Source: Bacteroides sp. (GTDB lineage: Bacteria > Bacteroidota > Bacteroidia > Bacteroidales > Bacteroidaceae). Taken from it: a stretch of DNA of 49,116 nucleotides. The translations under genes were made by a program, and so were the position numbers. The stretch covers positions 1 to 49,116 of the forward strand of contig NZ_JASLER010000048.1 in NCBI RefSeq assembly GCF_030151085.1, in the 5' to 3' direction. The notes under the pieces were generated by a model, which was not told the origin of the DNA, ran no database searches, and saw only the letters and a program-made list of their open reading frames with translations. The stretch's first letter is position 1. The number at the start of each line of letters is the position of its first letter. Shown in pieces: positions 15,068 to 22,994 of the stretch.

Positions 15068-17095
15068 ATGAAGAAGACGTTTTTTGCAACTCTTCTACTG
15101 CTTTTGGCGGTGGTGGTGCAGGCACAGATTCATGAACCCGTCAAGTTCAAGACTGAATTGAAGACTTTATCGGATGACGAAGTAGAAGTAATATTTACCG
15201 GAACCATTGATAAAGGTTGGCATGTTTATTCAACGGACTTGGGGGATGGTGGTCCTATCTCGGCGACTTTTAATACCGAGAAACTTTCGGGTGCTACAAT
15301 TGTAGGTAAATTGAAACCTATTGGTAAGGAAGTTGCAGCTTTCGATAAGTTGTTCGAAATGAAAGTACGTTATTTTGCGAATACTGCTCAGTTCGTACAG
15401 AAATTGAAGTTAACCGGTGGTGCTTATCAGATAGATGGCTATTTGGAATACGGCGCATGTAATGATGAAAATTGCTTGCCGCCTACTCAAGTTCCTTTTA
15501 AGTTTTCAGGTAAGGCAGTTGGGGCTGCAAAAGAGACACCTGTTACCGAAGCAAAGGCTGATGATCAGCCTGCACAATCCGAAGTAACTGCTGACACTGT
15601 GGCTCCGGCAACAATTGGCGGTGCAGAGGGTACAACAAATATCAACGTGGCAGGTGAAATTGATCTTTGGAAACCGGTCATCAATGAATTGCAATCTTTA
15701 GGAGAAACAATCTCCCATGAGGATATGTCGTGGATATATATCTTTTTCACCGGATTTATAGGTGGATTATTGGCTTTATTTACGCCGTGCGTATGGCCTA
15801 TTATCCCGATGACAGTCAGTTTCTTCTTGAAACGTAGCAAAGATAAGAAGAAAGGTATTCGTGATGCCTGGACCTATGGTGCATCTATTGTTGTAATTTA
15901 TGTCGCCTTGGGACTGGCTATTACACTTATCTTCGGTGCCAGTGCATTGAACGCACTATCTACTAATGCGATTTTTAATATCTTGTTCTGCTTGATGTTG
16001 ATCGTATTCGCTGCTTCTTTCTTTGGGGCATTCGAGATTACGCTTCCATCTAAGTGGAGTAATGCTGTAGATAGTAAGGCAGAGACAACAAGTGGACTGC
16101 TGAGCATTTTCTTGATGGCATTTACTTTATCATTGGTATCATTCTCTTGTACGGGTCCTATTATCGGTTTCCTTTTGGTACAAGTTTCTACAACGGGTAG
16201 CGTGGTAGCTCCGGCAATCGGTATGTTAGGTTTTGCTATTGCATTGGCATTGCCATTTACACTTTTTGCTCTGTTCCCGTCATGGTTGAAATCTATGCCA
16301 AAGTCCGGCGGTTGGATGAATGTGATAAAGGTTACGCTTGGTTTCCTTGAATTGGCATTTGCATTAAAATTCCTTTCGGTAGCCGATCTTGCATACGGCT
16401 GGCGTATTCTTGACCGTGAAACATTCCTTGCTTTATGGATTGTACTGTTTACATTGCTCGGATTTTATCTGTTGGGTAAAATCAAGTTCCCACATGATGA
16501 TGATGATACGAAGGTCAGCGTACCTCGCTTCTTTATGGCTTTGGCTTCGTTGGCATTTGCCATGTATATGGTTCCCGGATTGTGGGGAGCACCGTTGAAA
16601 GCTGTTAGTGCTTTTGCACCTCCTTTGCAGACACAGGACTTTAATTTATATAATAATGAAGTACATGCCCGATTCGACGATTACGATCTGGGTATGGAGT
16701 ATGCCCGCCAGCAAGGCAAACCTGTGATGCTGGATTTCACCGGATATGGTTGTGTGAACTGCCGGAAGATGGAACTTGCCGTATGGACTGACCCGAAAGT
16801 AAGTGATATTATTAATAATGACTATGTACTAATCACGCTTTATGTGGATAATAAGACTCCGCTTACTGCTCCGGTAAAGATTGTTGAAAATGGTACTGAA
16901 CGTACTTTACGGACTGTAGGCGATAAGTGGAGCTACCTGCAACGAGTGAAGTTCGGAGCCAATGCTCAACCATTCTATGTGCTGATTGATAATGAAGGCA
17001 ATCCGCTGAACAAGTCTTACTCTTACGATGAAGACATTCCAAAGTATATAGAATTCTTGCAGACTGGTCTTGAAAACTACAAGAAAGAAAAATAA
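15068..17095 (+). CDS. dsbD: DsbD-type thiol:disulfide transporter
   Basis: 675 residues from the ATG at 15068 (a GTG just upstream is less likely). Carries reducing power from cytosolic thioredoxin across the inner membrane to periplasmic thiol proteins. Signal peptide 1-20. N-terminal periplasmic domain with C131 and C136 (YGACNDENCLPP). Membrane domain of about eight segments with the redox pair C241 (LFTPCVWPIIP) and C361 (SFSCTGPIIG). C-terminal thioredoxin-like domain with C562-V-N-C565. All three cysteine pairs needed for the relay are present. A His/Asp loop (FPHDDDD, about 474-480) precedes the last membrane segment. Ends in a strong terminator at 17103-17132. Confidence 0.93.
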   Translation: MKKTFFATLLLLLAVVVQAQIHEPVKFKTELKTLSDDEVEVIFTGTIDKGWHVYSTDLGDGGPISATFNTEKLSGATIVGKLKPIGKEVAAFDKLFEMKVRYFANTAQFVQKLKLTGGAYQIDGYLEYGACNDENCLPPTQVPFKFSGKAVGAAKETPVTEAKADDQPAQSEVTADTVAPATIGGAEGTTNINVAGEIDLWKPVINELQSLGETISHEDMSWIYIFFTGFIGGLLALFTPCVWPIIPMTVSFFLKRSKDKKKGIRDAWTYGASIVVIYVALGLAITLIFGASALNALSTNAIFNILFCLMLIVFAASFFGAFEITLPSKWSNAVDSKAETTSGLLSIFLMAFTLSLVSFSCTGPIIGFLLVQVSTTGSVVAPAIGMLGFAIALALPFTLFALFPSWLKSMPKSGGWMNVIKVTLGFLELAFALKFLSVADLAYGWRILDRETFLALWIVLFTLLGFYLLGKIKFPHDDDDTKVSVPRFFMALASLAFAMYMVPGLWGAPLKAVSAFAPPLQTQDFNLYNNEVHARFDDYDLGMEYARQQGKPVMLDFTGYGCVNCRKMELAVWTDPKVSDIINNDYVLITLYVDNKTPLTAPVKIVENGTERTLRTVGDKWSYLQRVKFGANAQPFYVLIDNEGNPLNKSYSYDEDIPKYIEFLQTGLENYKKEK

Positions 17096-17102
17096 TGGAA
17101 AG

Positions 17103-17132
17103 AGGATGCTTGCAAAATAAGCATCCTTTTTT
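17103..17132 (+). terminator. terminator after dsbD
   Basis: Stem AGGATGCTT / AAGCATCCT with a 7-base loop, then TTTTTT. Good rho-independent terminator. Confidence 0.85.
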
Positions 17133-17150
17133 CTTAATACCCTTTTTAAC

Positions 17151-17810
17151 ATGAAACATATTATAGACATTGATGCTTGGGAACGTCGTGATAACTACGG
17201 CTTTTTCCGTGGTTTTGTAAACTCCTGGTATTCTGTTACGACAGAAATTGATTGTACGGAAGCGAGTGCTGCTGCCAGAGCGGCAGGACATTCTTTTTTC
17301 CTCTATTATCTTTATGCCGTATTACGTTCAGCTAATGAAGTGGATGAACTACGATACCGTATAGATAAGAACGGACAAGTAGTCTTTCATGATCAGGTGG
17401 ATATCATATCTCCGATAGCAGTGCCCGGAAAGACATTTTATACCGTTCGTATTCCCTATCATGAAGATTTTGAGGGTTTCTATTCCAAAGCTTATTCCAT
17501 GATTACGAATATTCCCGAAGACGGTGATCCATACGGAACAGAGAAAGAGTTATCCGTGAAAGGAGATTATGATGTAGTACATCTAAGTGCAGTTCCCAAG
17601 ATGTTCTTCACTTCAACTACTTATACGTTAGCTGAGGCAGGTAATGGCTGTAGCCATCCTTTGATGACTACGGGCAAAGTTGTCACTCGTGAAGGGCGTT
17701 TGGTGTTTCCACTTTCTATTTACATCAATCATGCTTTTGTAGATGGTTCTCATCTTGCTTTGTTCTTCCAGAAAATAGAAGAACACTTGAAAAGAATTTC
17801 ACACGTATAA
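17151..17810 (+). CDS. chloramphenicol-acetyltransferase-like O-acetyltransferase
   Basis: 219 residues, the length of classical type A CATs. The active-site motif is INHAFVDGSHLALFF: catalytic His194 with Asp198 in HxxxDG, the same arrangement as CAT His195/Asp199. FLYYLYAVLRSANEVDELRYRI (about 50-71) is also typical. True resistance CATs read HHAVCDG; here the first His is Asn and the Cys is Val, so this is a chromosomal homologue whose acceptor may not be chloramphenicol. It stands between dsbD and a phosphatase with ordinary base composition and no mobile-element context, which argues against a recently acquired resistance gene. Confidence 0.8.
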   Translation: MKHIIDIDAWERRDNYGFFRGFVNSWYSVTTEIDCTEASAAARAAGHSFFLYYLYAVLRSANEVDELRYRIDKNGQVVFHDQVDIISPIAVPGKTFYTVRIPYHEDFEGFYSKAYSMITNIPEDGDPYGTEKELSVKGDYDVVHLSAVPKMFFTSTTYTLAEAGNGCSHPLMTTGKVVTREGRLVFPLSIYINHAFVDGSHLALFFQKIEEHLKRISHV

Positions 17811-17829
17811 TTCACTAAAATAAGAACTA

Positions 17830-19104
17830 ATGAAACGTTTTATTCTACTAATCGTTGTCTATTGCCTGGTGCTTGGAATGAGTGCACAGACAGCTAAAGA
17901 AGAAATTTACGAGAACATTCATCGTTCGGCAGCTAATTACTATGCTTATCCTGAACCAAATGCTAAACAAACAGCGCCGCCGGCTGGTTACAAACCTTTC
18001 TATCTGAGCCATTATGCGCGTCATGGATCCCGTTTTCTAATTAATCCGGATGATTATGAAAAACCGTTGGAAGTGATGCGTGAAGCTGATCAGAACGGGA
18101 TTCTTACAGAGTTAGGAAAGAAGACTCTTTGTGTTTTGGATAGTGTTTCGCGCATGGCTAAAAACAGGTATGGAGAACTCACTCCATTAGGTGCGCGCCA
18201 GCATAAAGGTATTGCGGAAAGAATGTACAATAACTTCCCTGAGGTCTTTAAGGGCGAAGTCAAGGTAGATGCTCGTTCCACAGTCGTAATTCGTTGCATC
18301 CTTTCCATGATGTCGGAGTGTATGCAACTGAAGGCTATGAATCCGAAACTGGATTTCAAGAATGATGCTAGTTACCATGACATGTACTATATGAATTATG
18401 ATGATCCATATGTCAAGACTTTGCGCCAAACTGATGAGATGGTTACGGCAAAAGCGGCTATTAAGAAAGAGCATATTCATCCGGAACGCTTAATGAAAGC
18501 ATTGTTCAACAATCCAAATTATGTGAAGTGGAAAGTCGATTCTGATAAATTGATGACTCAACTGTTTGATGTGGCAAGTAATATGCAAAGTCTTGACACA
18601 GATATGGAGCTTTATTCTCTTTTCACTAAAGAAGAGTGTTATGATTTGTGGCAGATCAGTAATAAAGGTTGGTATATTACTTACGGTGCTTCACCACTAT
18701 CCAAAGGTGAAATACCGTATATGGAAGCCAATCTGCTAAGGAATATCTTGAATACGGCGGATACATGTATCGTAAAGGACGAAAACAGTGTGACATTGCG
18801 TTTCGGTCATGAGTCCTGCTTGTTACCTTTGGCTTGTCTGTTAGAATTAGGAAACTGTGGATATCAGACGGATGACTTGGGTAAACTGGATAAGGTTTGG
18901 CGCAACTATAATATTTTCCCGATGGCAAGTAATATTCAATTCGTCTTTTTCCGTAAAAAAGGGAGTGATGATGTCTTAGTGAAAGTTTTGCTGAATGAAC
19001 ATGAAATGAAACTTCCGGTAAAGAGTGATATTGCTCCTTATTATCATTGGAAAGATGTGGAAAGCTATTACAGAAACAAATTAGCTGTAAATTCACATAA
19101 TTGA
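17830..19104 (+). CDS. histidine-type acid phosphatase, MINPP/phytase-like
   Basis: 424 residues with a signal peptide (1-19, ending MSAQ), hence periplasmic or packaged in outer-membrane vesicles. Histidine phosphatase clade 2: nucleophile motif R64-H65-G66-S67-R68 and the C-terminal proton-donor motif H327-E328 (FGHES). The length and the H-E rather than H-D motif match the Bacteroides multiple inositol-polyphosphate phosphatases, which strip phosphates from phytate; the family usually reads HAE, here HES. Substrate therefore likely an inositol polyphosphate, but not proven. 19 bases after the acetyltransferase gene, closed by a strong terminator. Confidence 0.82.
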   Translation: MKRFILLIVVYCLVLGMSAQTAKEEIYENIHRSAANYYAYPEPNAKQTAPPAGYKPFYLSHYARHGSRFLINPDDYEKPLEVMREADQNGILTELGKKTLCVLDSVSRMAKNRYGELTPLGARQHKGIAERMYNNFPEVFKGEVKVDARSTVVIRCILSMMSECMQLKAMNPKLDFKNDASYHDMYYMNYDDPYVKTLRQTDEMVTAKAAIKKEHIHPERLMKALFNNPNYVKWKVDSDKLMTQLFDVASNMQSLDTDMELYSLFTKEECYDLWQISNKGWYITYGASPLSKGEIPYMEANLLRNILNTADTCIVKDENSVTLRFGHESCLLPLACLLELGNCGYQTDDLGKLDKVWRNYNIFPMASNIQFVFFRKKGSDDVLVKVLLNEHEMKLPVKSDIAPYYHWKDVESYYRNKLAVNSHN

Positions 19105-19117
19105 GAATACTAATATA

Positions 19118-19169
19118 AAAAAGGCTGGAATCTAACTTTAATTGAAAGAAGTTAGATTCCAGCCTTTTT
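19118..19169 (+). terminator. strong terminator after the phosphatase
   Basis: A 21-bp perfect stem (19118-19138 with 19149-19169) flanked by A- and T-runs, so it could work in both directions. Confidence 0.88.
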
Positions 19170-19321
19170 ATGTTTGAACGTAATTGCTTTATCGCTTATG
19201 CCAATCCTTGTTACTTTCTACCTAATATTTATTGCGGATTTAATGAACGTTTTTATGATTTTCTTGTTCTTATCGAATTCAGGGAAATTTGATTTTACAG
19301 ATTTATTACAGAATTCATCTT

Positions 19322-19329
19322 TAGTTTTG
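19322..19329 (+). promoter_or_regulatory. -7 promoter box of the DUF2490 gene
   Basis: TAGTTTTG matches TAnnTTTG, 22 bases before the ATG at 19352. No well-spaced -33 element. Confidence 0.5.
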
Positions 19330-19351
19330 TAATTTCAATGCCGTTTTGTGA

Positions 19352-20032
19352 ATGAAATTTTATAAGGATATGATAAAAAGAATTTCTTTCAATAGTAGAG
19401 TATACTTTTTACTCGTTGTATTGCTGTGTATATCACAGCTTTCTCTACATGCGCAGGAGAAAGATTTTGCCACTTGGGCAAATATCGGTGTTGAATATAA
19501 AGTGAAACCGGCATTTGCAGTATCCGGTGGTTTGGAGTGGCGTACAAAAGATGACCTGAGCAAGACAGATCGTTGGGGATTGAACATTGGAGGAGCCTAT
19601 ACCTTATTACCCTTTTTGAAAGTAGGAGCGGGTTACGAACTTCATTATCGCAATCGGGGAGAAGCCGGATGGAAGTTCCGTCAACGTTATTATTTCGATG
19701 GTACTCTTTCTACACGATTAAAAGATATAAAACTTTCTTTGCGGGAACGTTTTCAACATACCTTTGAAAAAAGTAATAATGAGTATCGCTTGCGTTCTCA
19801 ATTTAAAGTTGCTTATGATGTGCCGAATTGTATATTGGAACCTTATGCATCAGTAGAAATGTATAACGGATTGAATGCCGGAGACCGTTTTGACGTGAAA
19901 CGAATGAGATACCGGGGTGGCATTACATTACCCTTGTCTGACCATTGGAAAGCGGATATATTTTATTGCCGCCAGTGGGAACAGAAAGAACAGAAAAATA
20001 TTTTTGGCTTGACATGCAATTATAGCTTTTGA
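19352..20032 (+). CDS. DUF2490 outer-membrane beta-barrel protein
   Basis: 226 residues with a signal peptide ending at LHAQ (about residue 35). If translation starts instead at the in-frame ATG at 19370, the signal has a more usual length. The mature part is a chain of amphipathic strands with the DUF2490 pattern (FATWANIGVEYKV, GGLEWRTKDDLSKTDRWGLN, KLSLRERFQHTFE, NEYRLRSQFKVAYD) and ends in a terminal aromatic (NYSF), as expected of an outer-membrane barrel. Function unknown. Converges on the DUF4421 gene with one base between the stop codons. Confidence 0.8.
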   Translation: MKFYKDMIKRISFNSRVYFLLVVLLCISQLSLHAQEKDFATWANIGVEYKVKPAFAVSGGLEWRTKDDLSKTDRWGLNIGGAYTLLPFLKVGAGYELHYRNRGEAGWKFRQRYYFDGTLSTRLKDIKLSLRERFQHTFEKSNNEYRLRSQFKVAYDVPNCILEPYASVEMYNGLNAGDRFDVKRMRYRGGITLPLSDHWKADIFYCRQWEQKEQKNIFGLTCNYSF

Positions 20033-20033
20033 G

Positions 20034-21146
20034 TTATTTTGATTTAGTTTGTTTGGTTTTTCTGAATTCTTTCTTCAAGTGAAAATTAAATCCTGCATAA
20101 ACTTGTAGCGTACCGAAGCCATTGTTTAATGAGAAGCTGTTGCGGTAATAATCGTATGTTCTACCAACAAACGAGGTACCTACAAAATACTTGCTATTGT
20201 TGTAAACGATGCCTGCCCGTACAATGAAGTCTATATTTAGATTTTTGTACCAGTCTTTTTTTGTATTTTCTTCTTTTTCAATACGAGACGTCTTATATGC
20301 AATGGCCGGACTGAGTGATAAACATGCAAGGCAGTTGCGTGCAAATACCCAGTTGTAGGCATATCCCAGATTCAAACTGATATTGGTATATTTAATGTGC
20401 TTCACTTTCATTTCCGGATTCATTGTCTCTTGAATTATTTCAGGCAGTTTGGTGTAGTCGAATCTCAGGTTATGTGTAGAAGCGGAGAAACCGAGTATAA
20501 AAGAACCTGCATTACGGCGTTGGTTGGTAGATTGACTGAAGCTGGCCGGATAGGAAAACCGGCGATTGTTGAAAATGTAATATAAGTTCAAACCTTTCAT
20601 TTTAACCTTCAAACCACTGAAATCAGCAGAGAAGTCTTTGGATATTCCGGGGAATCCTGAAATTTCATTTATCCGATAGTTATTTCCGGTATTGCGGTAG
20701 GTAATATCTACCCCTATCTTTGAACTATAAAGGCTGAGATCGAACTCCGTACCTTTGGTTTTTCCATTTTTCTTCCCGTAAATACCATCTGTATCTATAG
20801 ACCATCCTAAGAATATCCAACGCCAACCAAAATAAACTCCTATTTTATTTCGAGGATTTGGAGAGAAATTGATGTGCTGGTAGGTAGGAAGAGAATTACT
20901 TATGGAGTAATATTCGTAGTTTGTAAAATGATCGAGCATCAAAGCATAGTTAAATCGGTTAGGACTAATGTAGGTGGTGTCGAAATCGCTGAAATTTAAG
21001 AATTGTTTTATAGCACTTTTAAAGTTTCCCCCGACATGGCGTGAACTAATACTATCGTATGCAATAGAATCGCTCCTTTCACTTTGTGCAAACAAAGATA
21101 AAGGGAGCATGCATATCCATAACCAGATAATATTCCTTTTCGGCAT
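20034..21146 (-). CDS. DUF4421 outer-membrane protein
   Basis: 370 residues, signal peptide 1-20 (MLPLSLFAQ). Family hallmarks: DTTYISPNRFNYALMLDHF, FSPNPRNKIGVYFGWRWIFLGWSID, YRINEISGF. Predicted barrel found widely in Bacteroidales, function unknown. It faces the DUF2490 gene tail to tail; two outer-membrane proteins of unknown role side by side may be incidental. Preceded by a -7 box at 21228-21235. Confidence 0.85.
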   Translation of the reverse strand: MPKRNIIWLWICMLPLSLFAQSERSDSIAYDSISSRHVGGNFKSAIKQFLNFSDFDTTYISPNRFNYALMLDHFTNYEYYSISNSLPTYQHINFSPNPRNKIGVYFGWRWIFLGWSIDTDGIYGKKNGKTKGTEFDLSLYSSKIGVDITYRNTGNNYRINEISGFPGISKDFSADFSGLKVKMKGLNLYYIFNNRRFSYPASFSQSTNQRRNAGSFILGFSASTHNLRFDYTKLPEIIQETMNPEMKVKHIKYTNISLNLGYAYNWVFARNCLACLSLSPAIAYKTSRIEKEENTKKDWYKNLNIDFIVRAGIVYNNSKYFVGTSFVGRTYDYYRNSFSLNNGFGTLQVYAGFNFHLKKEFRKTKQTKSK

Positions 21147-21227
21147 TGCTTTTGCTTTAATAGATTGTTCTTGTCATATATAAACAAGAATATGAACAAA
21201 GTGTTATGACTAAAAAGTATTTCAGAA

Positions 21228-21235
21228 CAAAGGTA
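21228..21235 (-). promoter_or_regulatory. -7 promoter box of the DUF4421 gene
   Basis: The minus strand reads TACCTTTG (TAnnTTTG), about 82 bases before the ATG at 21146. Confidence 0.5.
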
Positions 21236-21289
21236 GTAAAGTTTGGTGTTTTTTTATGCTATTTCTAAGATCAAAATTAACATCTTTAT

Positions 21290-21297
21290 TATCTTTG
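21290..21297 (+). promoter_or_regulatory. -7 promoter box of the thioesterase gene
   Basis: TATCTTTG matches TAnnTTTG, 49 bases before the ATG at 21347. Confidence 0.5.
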
Positions 21298-21346
21298 CAT
21301 AATAGTGAAGAATAACAGTATTTACAACGACCAATAATTTGAATGA

Positions 21347-21838
21347 ATGAAAAAGATTATTAATCCATGGAAAAGTATGGAAGGTTACAACTGCTTCGGT
21401 TGTTCTCCGGACAATGAAGCCGGTGTGAGAATGGAGTTTTATGAGGAGGGTGACGAGATTGTGAGTATCTGGAAACCACGTTCGGAATACCAAGGATGGC
21501 TGAACACCTTGCATGGAGGCATCCAATCGGTATTACTGGATGAAATCTGTGGTTGGGTAGTATTCCGTAAACTGCAAACAGGTGGGGTAACGTCGAAGAT
21601 GGAGACTCGTTTCCGTAAATCTATATCGACCAATGACACGCATGTGGTATTGCGTGCATTCCTTCGTGAGCAGAAGCGCAATATTGCAATTATCGAGGCA
21701 CGTTTATATAATAGTTTGGGAGAACTTTGCACAGAGGCCACTTGTACTTACTTCACTTTCCCAAAAGAAAAAGCTGAGGCGGAAATGTGTTTCCATCGTT
21801 GCGATGTAGAGCCGGAGGAGATATTGTCGTTCATTTAA
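21347..21838 (+). CDS. PaaI/hotdog-fold thioesterase-like protein
   Basis: 163 residues. The pattern GWLNTLHGGIQSVLLDEICG (about 50-69) is the hotdog thioesterase HGG loop followed by the central hot-dog helix with its acidic residue. Probably hydrolyses an acyl-CoA thioester in the cytosol; substrate unknown. Extra features are an N-terminal CFGCSPDN motif, found in a PaaI subgroup, and a C-terminal tail with CFHRCDVEPEE. Stands alone upstream of the his operon leader with its own promoter. Confidence 0.82.
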   Translation: MKKIINPWKSMEGYNCFGCSPDNEAGVRMEFYEEGDEIVSIWKPRSEYQGWLNTLHGGIQSVLLDEICGWVVFRKLQTGGVTSKMETRFRKSISTNDTHVVLRAFLREQKRNIAIIEARLYNSLGELCTEATCTYFTFPKEKAEAEMCFHRCDVEPEEILSFI

Positions 21839-21928
21839 TGACATTGTAATAGAAACGTCAATCTTATCAGCAAAATCCGGATGATCTTATTGAATTGAAA
21901 GGAAAAATAAACTTTTTGTGATAAATTT

Positions 21929-21959
21929 TTGGAAGTTTCAAACGAATAGTTTACTTTTG
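21929..21959 (+). promoter_or_regulatory. his operon promoter
   Basis: TTG (21929-21931), 20 bases, TACTTTTG (21952-21959): ideal Bacteroides -33/-7 promoter. The transcript would start near 21966, just ahead of the leader peptide. Confidence 0.8.
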
Positions 21960-21979
21960 TCGCATCAAAACAAAGAAAA

Positions 21980-22027
21980 ATGAAGAATATCGTTGCACAT
22001 CATCACCATCATCATCCTAACGAATAA
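21980..22027 (+). CDS. hisL: his operon leader peptide
   Basis: 15-residue ORF reading MKNIVAHHHHHHPNE then TAA. Six consecutive histidine codons (five CAT, one CAC) sit between the his promoter and a strong terminator directly before hisG. By analogy with the enterobacterial HisL, ribosome stalling at these codons when charged tRNA-His is scarce would let transcription continue. The protein product itself probably has no other role. I name it hisL by function and position, not by sequence similarity. Confidence 0.85.
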   Translation: MKNIVAHHHHHHPNE

Positions 22028-22028
22028 C

Positions 22029-22086
22029 TCGGTGGGCGTATGAGTGTATATGTATAACGCAGAACATAAATGACGAGGCTTGCCGA
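22029..22086 (+). promoter_or_regulatory. candidate antiterminator pairing of the his attenuator
   Basis: TCGGTGGGC (22029-22037, right after the leader stop) can pair over nine positions, three of them G-U, with GCTTGCCGA (22078-22086), which is part of the terminator's left arm. The GGTG in the first segment could alternatively pair with CACC inside the His codons (22004-22009 region). This gives the three-segment switch expected of ribosome-mediated attenuation. Pairings read by eye; no energies computed. Confidence 0.55.
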
Positions 22087-22110
22087 ATATTGGTAAGCCT
22101 CGTTTTTTTT
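22073..22110 (+). terminator. his attenuator terminator
   Basis: ACGAGGCTTGCC (22073-22084) pairs with GGTAAGCCTCGT (22092-22103), 7-base loop, followed by a run of T. Sits 18 bases before hisG, where it can only act as an attenuator. Confidence 0.9.
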
Positions 22111-22127
22111 AATAATAAAATAAGAAC

Positions 22128-22979
22128 ATGTTAAGAATTGCAGTACAAGCCAAAGGTCGTCTCTATGAAGAGACAATGTCGTTCCTCGGGGAATCGGATA
22201 TTAAATTAAGTGCCACTAAGCGTACATTGCTGGTACAATCTTCAAATTTTCCTTTGGAAGTGTTATTCCTGAGGGATGATGATATTCCACAATCCGTAGC
22301 AACCGGAGTAGCTGATATAGGTATAGTAGGTGAAAATGAATTTGTAGAGAAGAACGAAGATGCAGAGATCATAAAACGCTTGGGATTCAGTAAGTGCCGT
22401 CTCTCACTGGCTATGCCGAAGGACATCGAATATCCTGGTGTAAAATGGTTTCATGGGAAAAAGATTGCAACTTCTTATCCGGAGATTCTATCTGCTTATT
22501 TGAAAAAGCAAGGGGTAAAGGCTGAGATACATGTAATTACAGGCTCTGTAGAAGTGGCACCTGGTATCGGTTTGGCAGATGCTATTTTTGATATCGTAAG
22601 TTCAGGATCTACCTTGGTGAGCAATCGACTGAAAGAAGTAGAGGTGGTAATGAAATCCGAAGCTCTATTGATTGGCTGCAAGAATATGAGTGAGGACAAA
22701 CTGGAAATATTGAATGAGCTCTTGTTCCGTATGGATGCAGTGAAGACTGCTGAAGATAAGAAATATGTGCTGATGAATGCTCCGAAAGATAAATTAGAAG
22801 AGATCGTTGCTGTACTTCCGGGTATGAAGAGTCCAACGGTGATGCCTCTGGCGCAAGAAGGTTGGTGCTCCGTGCATACGGTACTCGATGAAAAATGTTT
22901 TTGGGAGATTATCGGCAAACTGAAAGCATTAGGAGCGGAAGGTATTTTGGTATTGCCGATAGAGAAAATGATACTTTAA
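22128..22979 (+). CDS. hisG: ATP phosphoribosyltransferase, long form
   Basis: 283 residues. First step of histidine synthesis: ATP plus PRPP gives phosphoribosyl-ATP. Residues about 1-210 are the catalytic bilobal domain (VQAKGRLYEETMSFL; GVADIGIVGENEF; the PRPP loop around GSVEVAPGIGLADAIFDIVSSG). The last ~75 residues are the regulatory ACT-like domain of the long form (HisG-L), which binds histidine for feedback inhibition, so HisZ is not needed. First gene of hisGDCB, directly behind the attenuator. Confidence 0.97.
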   Translation: MLRIAVQAKGRLYEETMSFLGESDIKLSATKRTLLVQSSNFPLEVLFLRDDDIPQSVATGVADIGIVGENEFVEKNEDAEIIKRLGFSKCRLSLAMPKDIEYPGVKWFHGKKIATSYPEILSAYLKKQGVKAEIHVITGSVEVAPGIGLADAIFDIVSSGSTLVSNRLKEVEVVMKSEALLIGCKNMSEDKLEILNELLFRMDAVKTAEDKKYVLMNAPKDKLEEIVAVLPGMKSPTVMPLAQEGWCSVHTVLDEKCFWEIIGKLKALGAEGILVLPIEKMIL

Positions 22980-22994
22980 TCACTGATCACTATT

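Noticed and set aside
17151..17810. Acquired chloramphenicol-resistance gene
   Set aside because: Active-site context differs from resistance CATs, and there is no insertion sequence, integron or composition change around it.
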